A DNA stretch of 6,263 nt, taken from NCBI GenBank assembly GCA_030600725.1, contig JAUVLN010000138.1, forward strand, positions 1 through 6,263. Reading direction: 5' to 3'. How positions within the stretch are numbered: position 1 is the first letter of the stretch; every line of letters begins with the position of its first letter. The notes under the pieces are model-generated. The model had not been told where the DNA came from. It made no database searches and saw only the letters and a list, made by a program, of their open reading frames with translations. The stretch is from Thermoplasmatota archaeon (GTDB lineage: Archaea; Thermoplasmatota; Penumbrarchaeia; Penumbrarchaeales; Penumbrarchaeaceae). Positions 1 to 3,524 of the stretch are shown here, piece after piece. Position numbers and translations under genes: made by a program.

Positions 1-1
1 A

Positions 2-232
2 GGTAGATCAGCTCCGCCCACTGATATCAAAGGAAGGAGCGTTGTGAAATTAAGATTCAAGGTTCCGAAGGGCAAGGTATCGAACATTATGGGGATCATG
101 AACCTGCTCCAGAGTAAATTCGAGAACCTCGAGATCGAGATCATGGCAACGGACGGATCCATATCCGATCAGGATTACGAGGACAAGATAATGGAAGCGT
201 TCAGGCAGCTGGGGATATACCCGGATGATTGA
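2..232 (+). CDS. C-terminal part of a protein entering from the left edge (or a 62-aa protein starting at GTG 44)
   Basis: The frame ending at TGA 230-232 has no stop back to base 2, so it may be the 3' end of a gene that begins outside the window. The 62 residues after GTG 44 form a compact beta-alpha-beta-alpha pattern: strand KLRFKV, a helix around NIMGIMNLLQSKF, strand LEIEIMA, and a final helix EDKIMEAFRQLGI. The closing pattern (acidic turn, YEDKI, then an RQLGI-type helix) reminds me of the C-terminal domain of archaeal DUF499-type ATPases. This is from memory and uncertain. The alternative is a separate small protein: GTG 44 has a purine-rich GGAAGGAG 4 nt upstream (32-39). Those bases also read as ordinary codons (K-G-R-S), so they do not decide the matter. 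The first strand appears to begin at VVKLRF, slightly upstream of GTG 44, which mildly favours the longer frame. No catalytic residues are visible. Confidence 0.6.
   Translation, partial: GRSAPPTDIKGRSVVKLRFKVPKGKVSNIMGIMNLLQSKFENLEIEIMATDGSISDQDYEDKIMEAFRQLGIYPDD
32..39 (+). promoter_or_regulatory. Possible Shine-Dalgarno site for GTG 44
   Basis: GGAAGGAG lies 4 nt before GTG 44, the same spacing seen at the two SD sites of the minus-strand operon. Only the GGAG part matches the anti-SD core well. It is in frame with an open upstream frame, so it may be coding sequence that happens to be purine-rich. Confidence 0.35.
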
Positions 233-238
233 TAAACA

Positions 239-258
239 ACTCTCATCAAATGAGTAGT
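239..258 (+). other. Small inverted repeat after the first stop codon
   Basis: CTCAT (242-246), loop CAA and ATGAG (250-254) make a 5-bp stem. ACT (239-241) and AGT (256-258) can add three pairs across a bulged T255. It begins 6 nt after the stop codon, so it could stabilise the 3' end of the upstream transcript. No T-rich tract follows, so it does not look like a standard archaeal terminator. Confidence 0.3.
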
Positions 259-310
259 AATCCTGTCGTGTGTGGAAATTTGGGGGGGACCTCTTTCCGG
301 AATAATATCT

Positions 311-326
311 GAAAATGGTTTTATAT
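311..326 (+). promoter_or_regulatory. Archaeal promoter (BRE-like A-rich element plus TATA box), probably leaderless
   Basis: TTTTATAT at 319-326 is a good archaeal TATA-box match, and an A-rich GAAAA (311-315) lies just upstream where the TFB recognition element is expected. Archaeal transcription starts about 25-27 nt downstream of the TATA centre, which here falls at about 348-350, on the ATG at 349. No SD is suitably placed: AGGGG at 342-346 leaves only 2 nt before the ATG. The mRNA of the 421-aa protein is therefore predicted to be leaderless. The spacing is read from the sequence; the start site is inferred. Confidence 0.65.
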
Positions 327-348
327 CAATGGTCCCCTCCCAGGGGTC

Positions 349-1614
349 ATGAGGGACAAGCTGAGCCTGTTCATGGTCCTGATCCTTGGGTTCTCGACCC
401 TATTCACGTTATCTGCGATGTCCCATGGAGATGAGGGAGACCAGATCCCTTATATCTCCGAGGGCGTTTTGATCCCCTGGGCGGAATACGAGAGGAACAG
501 TTCCATTGGCCACGCGAATTACACGCTTGGGGCTGTTTGCGACTCAGCGGGCTTTGAGTACGAACTCAATACCTTTCCGTCGGAGGGAGGAGGAGGTCTA
601 ATAGGAGGTGGAGGTCTGGGAACCAATATCTCGATAGGTCCCATTCATAAAACCTATCCCGAGGTGAGGGGGGAGTTCCTCGAGAACATGGGCATCCTCT
701 ACGATTCCTACAAGGAAAAGGAGTATGAATACGAGTTGGTCATGAAGGATCCCCCCGAGGATTCCGGTGTGGAATGGAACGAATACTCCAACCCCTCTGC
801 CTATCTGAGCGTTAACCTCAGGGCCGATCTGATCCCCTGGTGGGTCAGGGGGTTCGACCAGAAGCTCCGGGTCGAGATCACCTACGAGAAGGATGATCTG
901 GCAGAGCTCATGGAAGGTGTTGATAGCAACGGCGTGACCATAACCGTTAGCGAGATCAGGGTTATGGCCAAGACGGACTATTCGGCCGATGAGTCGACCT
1001 ACACTGGGGAGGATATTGAACTGTACAGCTCGAATGAGGAACACTTCTTCCATGAGATAGGCGACTCCGATGTCGTCTGGATCGAGGCACAGTATCCCGA
1101 GGAGACCAATGTCGCTGGGATCTACGTTGAGATAACCGCCACGATGGAGGATCACTGGGGACGATCGGAACTGGCACCTTTCTCGGGTGGCGCGAATCCT
1201 ATCAACATATACCCCATGGATCGGCCGGATATGGTCAAGGGTATAGGCATACCACTTTCATGGTACCTGTTGCTGGCATCCTTCTGGCTGGTCGTAATAA
1301 CCATCATCATCCGGACGATAAAGGGCAGGTGGTCCCTGGGAACGCTTGTCCCGGCCGCGGCCCTTTCGATCCTCGCCCCCTTCTGGTTCTACCTGGGCAT
1401 GAATGCTGCGATGGAGATACTGGGGAACCGTCTGGAAGGGGCGGAGGATGGATTGACGTGGGGGCCCGGCTTCTATCTGGCTATAGTAGGAGCGCTCCTT
1501 GTGACATCTGTCCTGGGCCTTGCCATATACAAGAGAGTAAGGGAGAAGAGACAACCTCCCATCACTGCTCCGGAACCCGCTCAGAGGGTATTCACGGTAG
1601 TGGGAGAGAGCTGA
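349..1614 (+). CDS. Unrecognised secreted-domain membrane protein with three C-terminal TM segments
   Basis: I do not recognise this 421-aa protein as a named family. Residues 1-24 form a signal peptide or N-terminal anchor (RDK, then a hydrophobic stretch ending near LSAMS). Residues 26-298 are a predicted extracytoplasmic domain, acidic and beta-strand-rich, with sequons at N50, N57 and N93, one cysteine (C64) and a Gly-rich segment at 79-91. Three hydrophobic segments follow at about 303-323, 331-352 and 373-394, then a short basic tail (YKRVREKR). Basic residues after TM1 (RTIKGR) and after TM3, and an acidic loop between TM2 and TM3, fit an ectodomain outside and a tail inside. ATG 349 is chosen because the signal peptide starts there and the promoter is correctly spaced. 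The gene converges on the ABC operon with no gap. A shared function with that operon is possible but not shown, and membrane surface protein is as far as the sequence goes. Confidence 0.85.
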   Translation: MRDKLSLFMVLILGFSTLFTLSAMSHGDEGDQIPYISEGVLIPWAEYERNSSIGHANYTLGAVCDSAGFEYELNTFPSEGGGGLIGGGGLGTNISIGPIHKTYPEVRGEFLENMGILYDSYKEKEYEYELVMKDPPEDSGVEWNEYSNPSAYLSVNLRADLIPWWVRGFDQKLRVEITYEKDDLAELMEGVDSNGVTITVSEIRVMAKTDYSADESTYTGEDIELYSSNEEHFFHEIGDSDVVWIEAQYPEETNVAGIYVEITATMEDHWGRSELAPFSGGANPINIYPMDRPDMVKGIGIPLSWYLLLASFWLVVITIIIRTIKGRWSLGTLVPAAALSILAPFWFYLGMNAAMEILGNRLEGAEDGLTWGPGFYLAIVGALLVTSVLGLAIYKRVREKRQPPITAPEPAQRVFTVVGES

Positions 1615-1617
1615 TCA
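1612..1617. other. Back-to-back stop codons of convergent genes (TGATCA)
   Basis: TGA at 1612-1614 ends the plus-strand gene, and its neighbour TCA at 1615-1617 is the TGA that ends the minus-strand permease gene. Together they form a 6-bp palindrome with no intergenic base. Neither gene has an obvious T-tract beyond its stop, so both transcripts must terminate inside the opposite gene and would overlap as sense/antisense at their 3' ends. Confidence 0.9.
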
Positions 1618-2601
1618 GGCCGTCTCCCTGATGAACATGTCCGGATAGAGGTCCTTCAGGTAGTTGAAACCGATCACGATGACGATCAACGTTGGAAGGA
1701 CCCAGAGGAGGTCCAGCATCGAAATCGGGTCCCCGTAATAGGACCAGTCGTAGAAGGCCCCCAGGAAATGGAATGGTGATAAGTATTTCAAGGCGGTCAG
1801 AAAAGGCTCCTGATAGGTCCAGTTCTGAAACTCGCATATCGCCATATAGGTCGCAGAGATACCTGTCTGTGTCATCATGGCCAGGATGGAATTTCCAATG
1901 AGGAAAAGGGATACAGGGTCTGTTATCCTACCCCTGAGGCCGAACTTGGAGAGTATCGAGAAAATTGCGACATACGAGAGATAGTTCAGGAACAGGACCA
2001 CAATGGTGACAAAGACGATGCCGATCATCTCGATCCTGCTTTGGCCTATTGTCGGCGCAGCGAGCAGGGATAGCCCGTAGAGGCCCAGAGAGATCAGAAC
2101 GGTGAAGAAGAGGATATTGAAGGTCTTGGACAGGACGTAGCTTTTGACCGATACCGGATAGTGGAACCATGTCCTGATCCCCCCCTTCACCTGATCCTGT
2201 GAGAAGACCGAGGCGTGGAATATCAGAAGGAAGAACTCGATGGTCAGGATGAACGCAACACCATAGGTCCATGCCACTGCTGTGGATGACTTGATCATTA
2301 CCTCCCGCTCCTCGCCCCATATAAAGGTCTCATACACCTCATCCTCTCCCCCGGGGGAATCGTATTCTTCGTCGTCTTCCTCTCCCTGTGGGTCTCTGGC
2401 GAAATCGTACTGGTGTGTATCCTCGCCAGGGTCATATTCTCTCACCGGAGTTTGTACGGCGTAGAGTGCTGTGAACAGTCCGATGGAGAGGCCGAAGATC
2501 AGGAGCAGCAGGAGCACAAACATGGTCTTGAACATGGGTGAGAACGCATACCTTAGGTCCTTCCTCAGGGATGTCCTGAAAAAGTGTATCTGGTCGATCA
2601 T
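1615..2601 (-). CDS. ABC-2 type transporter permease (NosY-like)
   Basis: This 328-aa protein is the predicted membrane subunit of an ABC-2 type transporter, pairing with the ATPase encoded just upstream. Six hydrophobic segments lie at about 24-49, 107-130, 157-183, 191-216, 228-249 and 296-314, the normal count for ABC-2 permeases and NosY. The cytoplasmic loop after TM2 carries the usual coupling pattern (SQDQVKGGIRTW, then YPVSVKSYVLSK), which matches the family's acidic/Gly-Thr...PVSR...K signature in relaxed form. The first extracytoplasmic loop (about 51-104) is unusually acidic, with a run EEDDEE at 74-79. The start ATG overlaps the ATPase stop as ATGA, with GGTGA 4 nt upstream, so translation is probably coupled. 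Classification as ABC-2 permease is solid. The NosY-like label rests on operon order and topology. The substrate is unknown. Confidence 0.87.
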   Translation of the reverse strand: MIDQIHFFRTSLRKDLRYAFSPMFKTMFVLLLLLIFGLSIGLFTALYAVQTPVREYDPGEDTHQYDFARDPQGEEDDEEYDSPGGEDEVYETFIWGEEREVMIKSSTAVAWTYGVAFILTIEFFLLIFHASVFSQDQVKGGIRTWFHYPVSVKSYVLSKTFNILFFTVLISLGLYGLSLLAAPTIGQSRIEMIGIVFVTIVVLFLNYLSYVAIFSILSKFGLRGRITDPVSLFLIGNSILAMMTQTGISATYMAICEFQNWTYQEPFLTALKYLSPFHFLGAFYDWSYYGDPISMLDLLWVLPTLIVIVIGFNYLKDLYPDMFIRETA

Positions 2602-3524
2602 TTTCTCACCCCCGAGAGTTCGGTGAAGACATCTTCCATGGAGCCTATCCTCCTGGACTCCATCACACCGATGTCGTTCAATGCCAGCTCCTTCATCATG
2701 GGCTTCATCAGGTCTTCGTCCTTCAGAAGGACGTGCAGGGTCTTCCCCTCCACTTTGTCTATCTTGACCCCCTTGATATCCTGCACGATCAGGATCGCCT
2801 TTTCCAGATCATCCACCACGATCGCGAATCCGGTCTTGAGATATCTTGCCCGTATCGCATCAACCGTATCTGTATCCCTGATCGACCCCTGGGAGAGGAA
2901 GGTGAGATGGTCAACGAAGTCCTCGTTCTCCAGGAGGTTATGGGATGTGAAGATAATGGCCCTCCCCTCTTTTGCCCTGACCCACTCCTTGAAATGGTCC
3001 TTGAGCCGTTTCTTTGTCTCAATATCAATTCCTATGAACGGCTCATCCATCAGGAGGATGTCGCGCCCCGTGGCGATCGCCCGGGCCACCTCTGACCTGT
3101 GCTGCTGTCCAAGCGACATATTTCCGAACTTCTTGTTGATGATATCTCCGATGTCGGTGGTATAAAGGGCCTCACACATCCGCTCGTCCTTGGTATCCCT
3201 GGTCATGCCTATGGACTCGCAGTACATGCTGAGGAGCTCATACAGCTTCATGTTCCGATACATCATCGGTATCTCCTCGATGGGCGTGCAGATCGCCCGT
3301 ACCTCGTGGGGATGCTCGGTGATGTGCATTCCCTTCACCTTGACGAGGCCAAAATCCGGCCTGGTGACCCCTGCGAGGACCTTTATCAGAGTTGATTTTC
3401 CCGCACCATTGGCCCCAAATACGCCGTGGACCTCACCGTCACGGATCTCCAGGTCCACATCCCTCAGGGCCTGGGTATTCCCGTAGCTCTTTGAAAGGCC
3501 CTTGATCTCGATAATGGCGGTCAG
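2598..3524 (-). CDS. ABC transporter ATP-binding protein (NosF-like), probable CTG start
   Basis: This is the ATPase subunit of the exporter. From CTG 3524 it has 308 residues. N-terminal strand IIEIKGLSKSYG supplies the A-loop aromatic (Y14). Walker A GANGAGKST is at 37-45, the signature is a variant MSLGQQ (136-141, usually LSGGQ), Walker B with the catalytic Glu is ILLMDE (156-161), the D-loop region is IGID, and the switch His is H195 (FTSH). The Q-loop region (about 79-92) shows Glu residues and no Gln, as in several ABC-2 ATPases. Residues 229-308 form a C-terminal domain like that of DrrA-type ATPases, ending in SMEDVFTELSG. The first conventional start codon in frame, GTG 3458, would remove the A-loop strand. 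CTG 3524 instead overlaps the upstream stop (CTGA) and has GGAGGTGA 4 nt before it. ATT 3515 is a weaker alternative start. Confidence 0.9.
   Translation of the reverse strand: MTAIIEIKGLSKSYGNTQALRDVDLEIRDGEVHGVFGANGAGKSTLIKVLAGVTRPDFGLVKVKGMHITEHPHEVRAICTPIEEIPMMYRNMKLYELLSMYCESIGMTRDTKDERMCEALYTTDIGDIINKKFGNMSLGQQHRSEVARAIATGRDILLMDEPFIGIDIETKKRLKDHFKEWVRAKEGRAIIFTSHNLLENEDFVDHLTFLSQGSIRDTDTVDAIRARYLKTGFAIVVDDLEKAILIVQDIKGVKIDKVEGKTLHVLLKDEDLMKPMMKELALNDIGVMESRRIGSMEDVFTELSGVRK
2606..2610 (-). promoter_or_regulatory. Shine-Dalgarno site of the permease gene
   Basis: On the minus strand, GGTGA lies 4 nt before the permease ATG (2601-2599), inside the last codons of the ATPase gene. It supports the ATG chosen and the idea of coupled translation through the ATGA overlap. 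Confidence 0.6.

Noticed and set aside
239..258. Intrinsic terminator for the first gene
   Set aside because: The stem is short and no T-run follows, so it is recorded only as a small inverted repeat.
470..850. Internal duplication in the 421-aa ectodomain (GATCCCCTGG at 471 and 831, both coding IPW)
   Set aside because: The similarity does not extend beyond four residues, so there is no support for a duplicated module.
598..1155. Minus-strand open frame of 185 codons opposite the 421-aa protein gene
   Set aside because: It is antisense to a gene with a signal peptide, TM segments and a promoter. The translation looks like a complement shadow, rich in Gly, Ile, Leu and Pro without a domain pattern.
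2584..3165. Plus-strand open frame of 193 codons opposite the ABC ATPase
   Set aside because: It covers the Walker B and signature region of the ATPase on the other strand. Its Ser-rich, low-information translation is typical of a shadow frame.
2598..3458. ATPase starting at GTG 3458 (286 aa)
   Set aside because: This start loses the N-terminal strand and A-loop Tyr and has no SD of the quality found before CTG 3524.
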